A stretch of DNA of 64,000 nt from an uncultured Bacteroidales bacterium (lineage in GTDB: Bacteria; Bacteroidota; Bacteroidia; Bacteroidales; UBA932). The stretch covers positions 1 through 64,000 of the forward strand of contig CALVDR010000012.1 of the NCBI GenBank assembly GCA_944326365.1, in the 5' to 3' direction. Shown one piece after another: positions 42,976-52,254 of this stretch. The notes beneath the pieces were generated by a model. That model made no database searches. It was not told where the DNA came from and saw only the letters and a list, made by a program, of their open reading frames with translations. Numbering within the stretch: the stretch's first letter is position 1; each line of letters opens with the position of its first letter. The position numbers were made by a program, and so were the translations under genes.

Positions 42976-44916
42976 ATGAACGATATGAAAAATAATATAA
43001 TCAAGACAATAATCGCCGCGGCAATGGCAGCAGGAACCATAGTCTCATGCGACTATCTCGACGTTTCCGATGAACTTGCCGGAGGTATCACAAGTTTCGA
43101 AGATGTCTTCAACAATGTCGACCGGACCAAAAGGTGGTACGGACAGATATATGACAATCTGCCACAGTCTTCCCGCATGTGGAGCACAGCTTCGATGGGT
43201 AACTGCTGGTCATTCTACACGGATGAAGTCTGGTGCCGCGTCGGTACCACATCCGGGAAATACAACGAATGGAACTCGGCCAGCACCACTTCGCACCGCT
43301 GGTATGAACTCTATGAATCCATCCGTCAGTGCAATATCTTCCTCGAACAGGCCCACGCCATCACGAACGATACCGGTTCCGGAGCAGACAGGCTCACCGA
43401 GGCAGAAATAAACACATACAAGGCCAATGCCCGTTTCATGCGTGCCGCCTACCACTACTGGCTCTTCGAGCAATACGGACCTATCCCTATCATCAAGCAA
43501 TCCTTCACTCTCGAAGACGATCTGGACATTCCGCGCAGTTCCGTGGACGAGGTGGTGAACTGGATCGACCAGGAACTGACCGAATGCATGGAAGGCATGG
43601 CACAGGAGCCGTACACCGGGAACGAGAACTACAATGCAGTACCTACAAAAGGTGCGGCTCTCGCGCTCAGGGCAAAACTCTGGGTATATGCTGCAAGTCC
43701 GCTCTTCAACGGCAGCTGGACTCCGGGGGCCGGCCTGGTGAACAAGGACGGAAAAGCCCTCTTCCCGGCCAATGACCCTGCAGAACAGAAAAGGAAAATC
43801 AATACGGCAGTCACGAAACTCAAGGAATTCATCGACTACGCCGATGCAGGACGCTACGAACTTGTAAATAACGGCACCCCGGATGCAGACCTTTACAATG
43901 TCTTCATGGGTGACAACAAGGAAATAATCTGGGCAAATTCCGCACAGATGTGGGGCGGAGTAGGCTCGTCGGAAAACTTCGACCTCCACTGCACCCCTCG
44001 CCAGGTGAACGGTCTCGGAGGAATGGAACTTCTCCAGGAATTCATAGATGACTTCTACTGTGCCGACGGACTCCCTATCGAGGACGAACCGGAACTCGGT
44101 CTGACCAAGTCTCCTGGCTACAACGAAACGGGATTCACCAGGATGTACGCCGAGGATGCTGCCAGATGGGGCGCATTCCCGGGCATGGAGGATATAGACG
44201 GCTCAAGCGATGAAACAGGTCCGGTAAAGGACATCGAAGTCTTCAACATGTACGTGAACCGCGAACCGCGTTTCTACAACACTGTGACATTCTCGGGAAA
44301 AGTATGGCAGGTAAACAACGACGAGATACAGTTCTACTATGGAGGAAAATCCGACATGACCATAGTGGACGGACGTCCGTACACCGGATATCTGCTTTTC
44401 AAGCGCTATTCCAGAGAACTTTTCGCAGAGGGCGGATCGAACCAGGTACTTACCGACTACAGGCCGTCCATCATCTTCCGCCTGGCCGAATTCTACCTTC
44501 TCTATGCGGAAATGCTGAACGAGCAGGATCCGAGCAATCCTGAAATCCTCACATACCTGAACAAGGTACGCGAACGTGCCGGCATTCCAGATATAGAAGA
44601 ACTGAATACTGATATCCTCGGAAACCAGGATGAACTGCGCGCAGTAATCCAGAGGGAAAGCCGTATCGAACTCGCCACTGAAGGACAGCGCTACTTCGAC
44701 GTGCGCCGCTGGCTGATAGCAGAAAAGGAATCCGGCCGCCAGGGAGGCGTATTCCACGGAATGAACCCTTCCGGAACTGAAAGCATCGGCGACGGAGGAT
44801 TCTTCAACCGCGTGACTTTCACTACCAGATGGTTCGGGGAAAAATACTATCTCTACCCTCTCCCTCTCGATGAAATAAAACGCAGCGAAGTCCTCGTACA
44901 GAATCCGGGGTGGTAA
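42976..44916 (+). CDS. SusD/RagB family glycan-binding lipoprotein
   Basis: A 646-aa protein with a lipoprotein signal (AAGTIVSC, Cys about 24) and the SusD TPR-type fold: FEDVFNNVDRTKRWYGQIYDNLP near the N-terminus, ARFMRAAYHYWLFEQYGPIPII in the TPR region, and the C-terminal RESRIELATEGQRYFDVRRW hallmark. It caps the SusC barrel and binds the incoming glycan. It starts three bases after the SusC stop. An alternative ATG is nine bases downstream. Confidence 0.97.
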   Translation: MNDMKNNIIKTIIAAAMAAGTIVSCDYLDVSDELAGGITSFEDVFNNVDRTKRWYGQIYDNLPQSSRMWSTASMGNCWSFYTDEVWCRVGTTSGKYNEWNSASTTSHRWYELYESIRQCNIFLEQAHAITNDTGSGADRLTEAEINTYKANARFMRAAYHYWLFEQYGPIPIIKQSFTLEDDLDIPRSSVDEVVNWIDQELTECMEGMAQEPYTGNENYNAVPTKGAALALRAKLWVYAASPLFNGSWTPGAGLVNKDGKALFPANDPAEQKRKINTAVTKLKEFIDYADAGRYELVNNGTPDADLYNVFMGDNKEIIWANSAQMWGGVGSSENFDLHCTPRQVNGLGGMELLQEFIDDFYCADGLPIEDEPELGLTKSPGYNETGFTRMYAEDAARWGAFPGMEDIDGSSDETGPVKDIEVFNMYVNREPRFYNTVTFSGKVWQVNNDEIQFYYGGKSDMTIVDGRPYTGYLLFKRYSRELFAEGGSNQVLTDYRPSIIFRLAEFYLLYAEMLNEQDPSNPEILTYLNKVRERAGIPDIEELNTDILGNQDELRAVIQRESRIELATEGQRYFDVRRWLIAEKESGRQGGVFHGMNPSGTESIGDGGFFNRVTFTTRWFGEKYYLYPLPLDEIKRSEVLVQNPGW

Positions 44917-44943
44917 CGGACAGAAATGTCGAATCTGATTATT

Positions 44944-46140
44944 ATGAAAAAAATGAAAATCAAATACCTTATAGCAGGCATAGCCGCCATCATGGCGGCT
45001 GCCGCCTGCGAATCCAATATCCCGGAAGCCGGGACCATGGATATAGATGTGGAGCAGATCATCCTTTCAGACGTCCTGCGCTCCGGACTCAAAATATATG
45101 TCGGCCAGACAGTAGAACTTGAAGACAGCATCTCGGTACTGCCGGAGAATGCTACGGACAGGATGCAGACATATCTCTCTTCCGATGAAGACATAGCATC
45201 GGTATCGCCGCAGGGCGTGCTTTCCGCTCTGGCCAAAGGAAATTGTACGATAGACGTGTACGTCGGCTCGAAAGGACTCTATGAAAGTTTCGATGTCACT
45301 GTCGATGATGTACCTCCTGTAAGCATGACTTCCCTATCATTCAGGAACGATGAGGCTGATTTCGAATTCGAGAAAGACGGACAGACAGTGGATCTCTCGG
45401 CAGGTGAATATCTCATCGCGCTTCCGACAGACCATACGGAGAAGATCAAGTTCACGTCATCAGCCCCTGATGTCGCATCCATCTCCGAAAACGGTATGCT
45501 GACCATCCACAAGCTGGGTACGACTACAGTCACAGCCACCGCTGCGGAAAACAGCGCCCTGACTGACGAGATCCTGATAACGGTCTACCGTATCGAGAAC
45601 ACCGAATATGACAGGACAGGCTGGAGTATGACATGCTCCCAGGATCCGCTTCCTAATGTCTCGGGAAGGAACAACAGCCTGACAGCCATGCTCGACGGCA
45701 CGGACAATACAGTATTCTGCATCACGCGTCCGGGCAAGAATTCAGGCGGGATAGACCTCAGGAATGTGGATGCCGCATCTTACGAGATCAGCTATACCAT
45801 AGATATGGGAGTATCGCAGACCGTGAACTACTTCAAACTCGTCCATCTGAGCAACAAGTCATCCGATCTCGGCACACGTATGGCCGGCTATACCGAAATT
45901 CTCGGAAGCGAGGACGGGACAGAGTTCACCACGATAGTGAAGAACGTGAAGTTCGCCGAGCATGCGAATGTCCTGGAAAATACCGAGACCGAGCATATCG
46001 GAATACCGGAAACGACCTGCCGCTATATCAAGTTCGTGATGGTAGGTACGGACTGTTACGACCCGAGCGGCGGAGACAAAGGTAACACCGCCCAGATCAA
46101 GGAAATGTACATAGGATATGACAAACATGTCACGGAATAA
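44944..46140 (+). CDS. Surface lipoprotein with Big2-like domains and C-terminal discoidin-type domain
   Basis: A 398-aa protein with a lipoprotein signal (AAIMAAAAC). Two bacterial Ig-like (Big2) modules follow (about 35-125 and 130-215; for example SVLPENATDRMQTYLSSDEDIASVSPQGVLSALAKG), then a C-terminal F5/8-type-C-like domain (about 220-395, SMTCSQDPLPNVSGRNNSLTAMLDGT). It occupies the SusE/SusF position and is probably a surface glycan-binding protein. I take the ATG at 44944 because the signal peptide starts there; 44926 would add six residues. It is homologous to the next gene over the C-terminal domain. Confidence 0.8.
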   Translation: MKKMKIKYLIAGIAAIMAAAACESNIPEAGTMDIDVEQIILSDVLRSGLKIYVGQTVELEDSISVLPENATDRMQTYLSSDEDIASVSPQGVLSALAKGNCTIDVYVGSKGLYESFDVTVDDVPPVSMTSLSFRNDEADFEFEKDGQTVDLSAGEYLIALPTDHTEKIKFTSSAPDVASISENGMLTIHKLGTTTVTATAAENSALTDEILITVYRIENTEYDRTGWSMTCSQDPLPNVSGRNNSLTAMLDGTDNTVFCITRPGKNSGGIDLRNVDAASYEISYTIDMGVSQTVNYFKLVHLSNKSSDLGTRMAGYTEILGSEDGTEFTTIVKNVKFAEHANVLENTETEHIGIPETTCRYIKFVMVGTDCYDPSGGDKGNTAQIKEMYIGYDKHVTE

Positions 46141-46164
46141 CACAAAACCTTAACAATCAATACA

Positions 46165-47709
46165 ATGAAAACAACAAAATTATTCATTCTCCTCGCAGCT
46201 GCAGGCCTGGCGGCCGCAGCCTGCGAAAAACCTGAGACAGAGATCCAGCCTGTCGCTGTGGAATCCGTCACTCTGGATGAAAGCATCGCAAAAGGTATCA
46301 CCCTGACTGAAGGCGAGACCAAGGATATCTCCGGTCTGGTGACCGTCCTCCCTGAAAACGCCGATGACAAGACCGTCACCTACTCGTCAGACAAGGCTTC
46401 AGTGGCTGAAGTCTCTGAAAAAGGTATCATCACGGCCGTGGCTGAAGGTGACGCCGTCATCACCGTGACTGCCGGAGAAAAGACGGCAGAACTCCCGGTC
46501 AAGGTAAATGCGAAACCGGCAGGCACTGTCGCCGTGGAATCCGTCACTCTGGATGAAAGCATTGCAGAGGGTTATGCCATGAAGACCGGCGAGACATTCA
46601 GCATCGCGGAACTCGTCACAGTCCTTCCTGAAAACGCTACCGACAAGAGCGTGAAATATTCTTCTTCAAATGAAGAATGTGCCATGGTATCAGAGACAGG
46701 GCTCATCACTGCCGTAGCTGAAGGTACTGCAGAGATCACTGTCACTTCCGCCAGCGATGCAGAAGCATCGGCAAGCTTCACCATCACTGTAAATGCCGGA
46801 GCTGCCGCAGGTACCATCACATCCATAACGGCCGCCGAGGCATCTCTGACCTACACGTCAGAAATCCGCGCAGCCATCGACCTGAATGAGAAGATCACTG
46901 TCGAGCCGGCAGAATATGAGGACGAACTCGTATTCTCTTCATCTGACGTGGAAGTAGTCACTGTAGCTGCCGACGGCAAACTCACGGTAGTGGCTCCAGG
47001 CAAAGCCACTGTCACAGTTTCAGCCAAGAGCAACCCTGAAACAAAAGCTGAAATCACCGTCACTGTAAATCAGTACACAGGTGACTATCCTCGTTTCGAA
47101 GGTGATGCAGATGAAGAACAGGCTGCCCTCGAAGGTGAAAACTGGTACTGGACGATGACGGCTTCACAGGATCCGCTGCCAAACGTAGGCGGACGCAACA
47201 ACAGTCTGACAGGAATGATCGACGGCAGGGCCATCGAAAACAGAAGCGGGAAAAATGATGCCGATCTTTCCAACGGTACCGCATTCTGTCTCTGCTGTCC
47301 TGGAAGAGAAACGGGAGGAGTCAATCTCGAGGACGAAAGTACGACCGACTATGAAAGCTGGTTCATGATAGACATGGGGAAAGCCCAGAAAGTGAACTAT
47401 TTCCGTATCAGCAACATCAGCACCCACAAAGATGATGTACTCGTAAGGTATAAGGGATTCGCCAAAATCCTCGGAAGCAATGACGGAGAGACTTTCACTG
47501 TCATAGCTGAAAATGTCACATTCGAGAATGCCATCACGGAAGACAATGGAACTACTTATAACAGGGAAACGGCAAATATCAGCATAAAGGAGTCAAATTA
47601 CCGTTATCTCAAGTTCTGCATGCTCGGAACGACCTGCTATGGTCCGCTCGGCAAGACAGGCGGCTCTGCCCAGATCGAAGAATTCTATCTCGGCTACCAG
47701 GCTGAATAA
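46165..47709 (+). CDS. Surface lipoprotein with three Big2-like domains and discoidin-type domain
   Basis: A 514-aa protein with a lipobox (AGLAAAAC, Cys about 19). It has three consecutive Big2 modules (about 28-115, 120-210 and 215-310), then an F5/8-type-C-like domain (about 322-512, TASQDPLPNVGGRNNSLTGMIDG ... RYLKFCMLGTTCYGP). The C-terminal domain is clearly related to that of the preceding gene. Big2 modules one and two share near-identical DNA, indicating recent duplication. It probably extends a glycan-binding domain away from the membrane. It is the last gene before a terminator. Confidence 0.82.
   Translation: MKTTKLFILLAAAGLAAAACEKPETEIQPVAVESVTLDESIAKGITLTEGETKDISGLVTVLPENADDKTVTYSSDKASVAEVSEKGIITAVAEGDAVITVTAGEKTAELPVKVNAKPAGTVAVESVTLDESIAEGYAMKTGETFSIAELVTVLPENATDKSVKYSSSNEECAMVSETGLITAVAEGTAEITVTSASDAEASASFTITVNAGAAAGTITSITAAEASLTYTSEIRAAIDLNEKITVEPAEYEDELVFSSSDVEVVTVAADGKLTVVAPGKATVTVSAKSNPETKAEITVTVNQYTGDYPRFEGDADEEQAALEGENWYWTMTASQDPLPNVGGRNNSLTGMIDGRAIENRSGKNDADLSNGTAFCLCCPGRETGGVNLEDESTTDYESWFMIDMGKAQKVNYFRISNISTHKDDVLVRYKGFAKILGSNDGETFTVIAENVTFENAITEDNGTTYNRETANISIKESNYRYLKFCMLGTTCYGPLGKTGGSAQIEEFYLGYQAE
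46258..46562 (+). repeat. Intragenic duplication of a Big2 module
   Basis: The 29 bases at 46258-46286 recur exactly at 46534-46562, one 276-base (92-codon) module later, and similarity continues beyond them. This is a direct repeat inside the lipoprotein gene. Confidence 0.75.
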
Positions 47710-47734
47710 TTGAACCATAAGAATATTCACATTG

Positions 47735-47776
47735 GAGGGTGTGACCGGAATTCAGCATTTCGACACACCCTCTTTT
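47735..47776 (+). terminator. Intrinsic terminator after the SusCD-lipoprotein genes
   Basis: A perfect 9-bp stem (gagggtgtg 47735-47743 with cacaccctc 47764-47772) is followed by TTTT. It separates the main operon from the GH115 gene, which starts only 23 bases later. Confidence 0.8.
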
Positions 47777-47798
47777 AAAATCCGATTATTCGATTCAT

Positions 47799-50777
47799 AT
47801 GAAAATATACAAGTCAGCAACAGTTCTGGCAGCATTGTTTTTCCTTGCCTGCGGAGCCTATGCACAGGTCACACTGAGCGAAGGAAAGGGAGGGAAAAAC
47901 GGATTTGCCATCATTGACGGGAAGTCATCCGCCGTGTTGTGCTATGACAGGGAGGATGCAGCTGTCGTGGAAACGGCAATCGGCCTTCTGGCCTCGGACG
48001 TGCAGAAGGTTACCGGTCGGGAATTGACGGTGATTGACTCGTCAGTGTCTCCCGTCAAGGCGGAATTCGCCATCATTGCAGGTACTGCAGGACAATCATC
48101 GTGGATAGACGCATTGGCCGGAAACGGCCGGATAGACATTTCCGGAATCGAAGGGGGATGGGAGCGCTATGCCGTCCGTCTCGTGGAGAATCCGGTGAAG
48201 GGTATCCGAAAAGCCATCGTAATAGCGGGAAGCGACCGCAGGGGGACAGCCTACGGGCTCATGAGCATATGCCGGGAGATCGGAGTCAATCCGTGGTACT
48301 GGTGGCTGGATGCCCCTGTAAGCCATCGCGACCGGATTTACGTGAACGTGCATGATTTCGATTCGAAGACTCCGTCCGTGAAGTACCGCGGAATCTTCAT
48401 AAATGATGAGGACTGGGGCATACTGCGCTGGGCCAAAAACAACTTTGAGAAGGAGCGCGGGAACATCGGTCCCAAGACTTATGACAAGGTCTGCGAACTG
48501 ATCCTGCGTCTGAAAGGGAACATGCTCGCACCTGCAATGCATGAAGCGTCCACCGCGTTCTACCGTATTCCGGAGAACAAGGAGATCGCCGACCGTTATG
48601 CCGTGATCATCACGACTTCGCACTGCGAGCCTCTCCTGCTGAACACTGCCAGCGAATGGTTTTCGGACAGATACGGGGAGTGGAACTACAACACGAATTC
48701 CGAAAGGGTGGACAGTGTCCTGAAGGCTCGCGTCATGGAAGCGGCACCTTATGAGAATGTATATACACTGGCTCTGAGGGGTCTGCATGACAAGGCCATG
48801 AGCGGAAACGAGGATATGGATGCCAGAAAGGAGACCATGCAGAGGGCGCTCGAATCGCAGAGAAAGATTCTGGAGGAGGTGACAGGACTGCCTGCAGAGG
48901 ATATTCCACAGGCTTTCACGCCTTACAAGGAGGTTCTGGATGTGTTCAACCGCGGTCTGGAACTGCCGGACGATGTGACGATAATATGGCCGGATGACAA
49001 CTACGGCTACATGAAACGTCTGAGCAGTCCTAAGGAACAGCTGCGTTCAGGCCGTTCCGGAGTGTACTACCATTCTTCATATCTCGGCCGTCCACATGAC
49101 TATCTGTGGATGAACACCACTTCCCCGGCGATGATGTACGAGGAGCTTCGGAAGGCATATGATGCCACGGCCGACAGATACTGGCTTCTCAATTCCGGTG
49201 ACATCAAGTCTTGCGAATTCGCCGTGGACTTCTTCCTCACGATGGCATACGACATAGATTCCTTCGACTATCAGAGGGCTGCCGGCTACAGGGTGGAATG
49301 GCTCGGGGACATGCTCGGAGACGAATATTGCAGCGCTCTCCGTCCTGTTTTCGATGAATTCTACCATCAGGCTTTCGTCCGCAAACCGGAATTTATGGGC
49401 TGGGGCTACCAGTGGACTACCGACAAGATAGGGAATGAGAGGAATTCGGACACTGACTTCTCGTTCGCGAACTATCGCGAGGCTGAAAGACGTCTGGATG
49501 CTTACGGAAAGATAGCGGCCGACGCAGGCAAGCTTCTGGACGAGATGCCCGAAAGCCACAAGGCCTGCTTCTACGAGGCCGTCTACTACCCTGTCAAGGC
49601 CTGTGAACTGCTGAACAGGCAGGTGCTTCTCGGACAGAAGAACAGATGGTACTCGATACAGCAGCGTGCAGCAACGGACGGGCTGGCAGCTTCCGTCAGG
49701 GAGTGCTACGACAGTCTGAGGACCATAACCGACGGCTACAACAAGCTTCTGGACGGGAAGTGGGACCATGTCATGACCATGGGCCAGGGATTCGCTTCAT
49801 CGTACTTCAAGATGCCGGAGCTGAGAACGACGGAACTCGCTCCAGGTCCGGAAATGGGAATAATGGTCGAAAACGAGGGCTCTCTGAACGGTGTCAGCAG
49901 CTATCATCTCCTGCCGTCATTCAGCAAGTTCTTCCCCGGGAAGAGCTATTTCATAGATGTGTTCAACAAGGGCAAAAGGGAACTGTCATGGACTGCGTCC
50001 GCCGATCAGGAATGGATAGTCCTCGACAGGAAATCCGGCAAGACAGACACCGAGGACAGGATCGAAGTGTCCGTCGACTGGGACAGCGTCCCTTCCGGAG
50101 ATAAGGTGAAAGGCTCTGTCACCATTATGGACGGCAACGGGAACAGTGAAGAGGTACTGGTATCGGTATTCAACCCGGAATCGCCTGCTGTCGGGGATGT
50201 CCGCGGCATGTATGTGCAGGACAACGGCTATATCTCCATCGATGCCGCAGGCTACCACAGGAAAAGGGAGAATGACAGGATAAAGATCATCACCATCCCT
50301 AACCTCGGTGTGGAGAATACGGCGATACAGCTCGGGGATCCCAAGGAACCGAAGCAGAATACGAGAAGCCGGAACTGCCCTCTCGTGGAATACGACTTCT
50401 ATACCTTCGAACAGGGTTCCGTGGATGTGTACACTTATGTGCTGCCAACATTCGTCCTGAATGCAGACAGGGGATATGCCGGACATGAGGCCACGAATCT
50501 CGAGACACAGTACGGTGTCTGCATAGATGAGGTGCCTGTGATGAATCCGTCCACATCTTCCATAGAGTATGCGCAGATATGGTATGAAAGCGTACTGATG
50601 AACTGCAGGGTGAACAAGACGACCCTCCACATCGGGAAACCGGGGAAACATACCCTGAAGATACTCTGCGGAGATGCCGGAACGGTGCTCCAGAAGGTGG
50701 TCATCGACTTCGGCGGGATGAAACGCTCGTATCTCGGTCCCCAGCCTACGCGGGTTGCTGACGAGGCCGGAGAATAA
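47799..50777 (+). CDS. GH115 alpha-glucuronidase
   Basis: The 992-aa secreted protein (signal peptide 1-22) covers the full GH115 family: an N-terminal alpha/beta domain (GTAYGLMSICREIGVNPWYWWLDAPV about 150-175), the TIM barrel (VKYRGIFINDEDWGILRWAKNNF, LRLKGNMLAPAMHEAS, VTIIWPDDNYGYMKRLSS), helical region and C-terminal beta domains. GH115 enzymes release alpha-1,2-linked (4-O-methyl-)glucuronic acid from xylan and related side chains. No obvious promoter box lies in the 23 bases after the upstream terminator, so expression may depend on read-through. Confidence 0.93.
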   Translation: MKIYKSATVLAALFFLACGAYAQVTLSEGKGGKNGFAIIDGKSSAVLCYDREDAAVVETAIGLLASDVQKVTGRELTVIDSSVSPVKAEFAIIAGTAGQSSWIDALAGNGRIDISGIEGGWERYAVRLVENPVKGIRKAIVIAGSDRRGTAYGLMSICREIGVNPWYWWLDAPVSHRDRIYVNVHDFDSKTPSVKYRGIFINDEDWGILRWAKNNFEKERGNIGPKTYDKVCELILRLKGNMLAPAMHEASTAFYRIPENKEIADRYAVIITTSHCEPLLLNTASEWFSDRYGEWNYNTNSERVDSVLKARVMEAAPYENVYTLALRGLHDKAMSGNEDMDARKETMQRALESQRKILEEVTGLPAEDIPQAFTPYKEVLDVFNRGLELPDDVTIIWPDDNYGYMKRLSSPKEQLRSGRSGVYYHSSYLGRPHDYLWMNTTSPAMMYEELRKAYDATADRYWLLNSGDIKSCEFAVDFFLTMAYDIDSFDYQRAAGYRVEWLGDMLGDEYCSALRPVFDEFYHQAFVRKPEFMGWGYQWTTDKIGNERNSDTDFSFANYREAERRLDAYGKIAADAGKLLDEMPESHKACFYEAVYYPVKACELLNRQVLLGQKNRWYSIQQRAATDGLAASVRECYDSLRTITDGYNKLLDGKWDHVMTMGQGFASSYFKMPELRTTELAPGPEMGIMVENEGSLNGVSSYHLLPSFSKFFPGKSYFIDVFNKGKRELSWTASADQEWIVLDRKSGKTDTEDRIEVSVDWDSVPSGDKVKGSVTIMDGNGNSEEVLVSVFNPESPAVGDVRGMYVQDNGYISIDAAGYHRKRENDRIKIITIPNLGVENTAIQLGDPKEPKQNTRSRNCPLVEYDFYTFEQGSVDVYTYVLPTFVLNADRGYAGHEATNLETQYGVCIDEVPVMNPSTSSIEYAQIWYESVLMNCRVNKTTLHIGKPGKHTLKILCGDAGTVLQKVVIDFGGMKRSYLGPQPTRVADEAGE

Positions 50778-50790
50778 GGACAGGATGAAT

Positions 50791-50838
50791 ATAAGACGAG
50801 GGTGGTCGAAAAGGGATTTTCAGCCACCCTTGTCTTAT
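50791..50838 (+). terminator. Intrinsic terminator after GH115
   Basis: A near-perfect 15-base stem (50791-50805 with 50824-50838, one G-T pair) is followed by a short T run. It ends the utilisation locus and separates it from the ATPase operon. Confidence 0.8.
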
Positions 50839-50874
50839 TTCCGGACAAACTCTTTTTAATCTGAAAACAATTGC

Positions 50875-50882
50875 TAACTTTG
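50875..50882 (+). promoter_or_regulatory. -7 box of the V-ATPase operon
   Basis: TAACTTTG fits TAnnTTTG. The -33 region at 50851-50854 is poor. Transcription would start near 50889, about 54 bases before the first start codon. Confidence 0.45.
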
Positions 50883-50942
50883 TTTGGATTATTTTTTGCT
50901 TGACCGCACTGACACGATTATAACTAAAGATCAATTAATATT

Positions 50943-51557
50943 ATGCAGAACAAATTGCAGGAGCTGACAGACAAACTCTACAATGAAGGTCTGTCGAAAG
51001 GGAAGCAGGAAGGGGAAGCCATCCTGAACGAAGCCAAGGCAAAGGCCGGAGAAATCATCGCACAGGCGAAAGCCGAAGCGGCGAAAATCCTCTCCGATGC
51101 AGGAAAGGAGGCCGAAGAAATGAAGTCCAAGGTCACGGGAGACCTGAAGATGGCCGCTGCCCAGAGCATCTCCGCCGCCAGACAGGAAATCGAGAACCTG
51201 CTTATCGGGAAAGTCGCGGACAAGGATATAGATGCCGCCCTCTCATCCGCAGATTTCGTAAAGCAGATCATCACTGTGGTGGCAAAGGCTTTCGACCCGG
51301 CTTCTTCAGAACCTGCAGACCTGTCCGTCGTACTTCCGGAATCACTGAAAAAGGAAGTGGAGCCTTTCCTCCGCAAGGAACTCGCCTCTGCACTGGGTTC
51401 GGAAATCGAAGTCTCGTTCTCCAAGAAGATTTCCGGCGGATTCACCATAGGGCCGAAAGGCGAAGGCTGGTTCGTCAGTTTCACGGACGAGACATTCAGG
51501 AAGCTGATTTCGGCATATCTGAGGCCTGCCACTAAAAAGATACTCTTCGGAGAATGA
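50943..51557 (+). CDS. atpE: V-type ATP synthase subunit E
   Basis: A 204-aa protein of the peripheral stalk. The long, Ala/Glu/Lys-rich N-terminal helix (about 1-85, NEAKAKAGEIIAQAKAEAAK) forms the stalk coiled coil, and a globular alpha/beta C-terminal domain follows (SGGFTIGPKGEGWFVSFTDE). It links the catalytic head to the membrane motor. It is the first gene of a seven-gene operon in the order E-DUF2764-A-B-D-I-K. Confidence 0.88.
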   Translation: MQNKLQELTDKLYNEGLSKGKQEGEAILNEAKAKAGEIIAQAKAEAAKILSDAGKEAEEMKSKVTGDLKMAAAQSISAARQEIENLLIGKVADKDIDAALSSADFVKQIITVVAKAFDPASSEPADLSVVLPESLKKEVEPFLRKELASALGSEIEVSFSKKISGGFTIGPKGEGWFVSFTDETFRKLISAYLRPATKKILFGE

Positions 51558-51593
51558 CGGAACAGGGACCGGATCCCAGGCGGATTATCAGGA

Positions 51594-52214
51594 ATGAACA
51601 ACTATTATTATATCATAGCGGGCCTGCCGGAGCTTTCCAGGGACTGGGTCTGCGGAGATAAGGATGCGGACATTATGCTGGAGGAAATCCGGGAACAGTG
51701 TTCATCCCGGGACAGGTCTGTCATAGACTTTCTGATGAAAGGGTATTCGGCAGAAAACCTCACTCCGGATTTCTATGCCGAGGCTCTTGCATCCGGAAAC
51801 GGCTTTATCCGCGAATGGTTCAGATTCGACCTGTGTGTCAGGAACACGAAGGTCAGATATCTGAACAGGGAACTCGGAAGAGAGAGCGGGAAAGATGTCA
51901 TCGGGCTTGGCGGAGACGACGGCATTGCCCGTGAGGGCTCTCTGGAATTTGAAGAAGAAGGCAGGCTGGGACAGATTCTCGACGGCAGCGACATTCTGGC
52001 CAGGGAAAAGGGAATCGACGACCTGTATTGGGCGAAAGCCGATGAACTGGCGCTGTTCCACTATTTCGATCTGACGGTCATCCTCAGTTTCATAGCGAAA
52101 CTGAAAATCATAGACAGGTGGCTGAAGCTCGACGAGAAGACGGGACGCGAAATGTTCAGGGAACTGGTGGATGAAGTGCGCGGGACTTTCAAGGGTGTGG
52201 AATACGCCGGATGA
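51594..52214 (+). CDS. DUF2764 family protein (V-ATPase operon)
   Basis: A 206-aa predicted helical protein of the DUF2764 family (NNYYYIIAGLPELS at the N-terminus; REWFRFDLCVRNTKVRYLNRELGRE in the middle). The family is found in V-ATPase operons of Bacteroidetes and Chlamydiae between E and A, where the C/d subunit of other V-ATPases would be. The RNTKVRYLN pattern recalls subunit C, so it may be the divergent central-stalk socket protein. That is inference from position and weak resemblance. The stop lies 41 bases before the subunit A start. Confidence 0.8.
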   Translation: MNNYYYIIAGLPELSRDWVCGDKDADIMLEEIREQCSSRDRSVIDFLMKGYSAENLTPDFYAEALASGNGFIREWFRFDLCVRNTKVRYLNRELGRESGKDVIGLGGDDGIAREGSLEFEEEGRLGQILDGSDILAREKGIDDLYWAKADELALFHYFDLTVILSFIAKLKIIDRWLKLDEKTGREMFRELVDEVRGTFKGVEYAG

Positions 52215-52254
52215 ATCAGAGGGATTGAATTTGACAATCAATAAAAATCAACAT

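Noticed and set aside
43210..43989. Open frame of 259 codons on the minus strand
   Set aside because: Antisense to SusD; composition typical of a shadow frame.
52171..52254. Longer start for V-ATPase subunit A
   Set aside because: It would overlap the end of the DUF2764 gene and has no similarity to the conserved N-terminal barrel.
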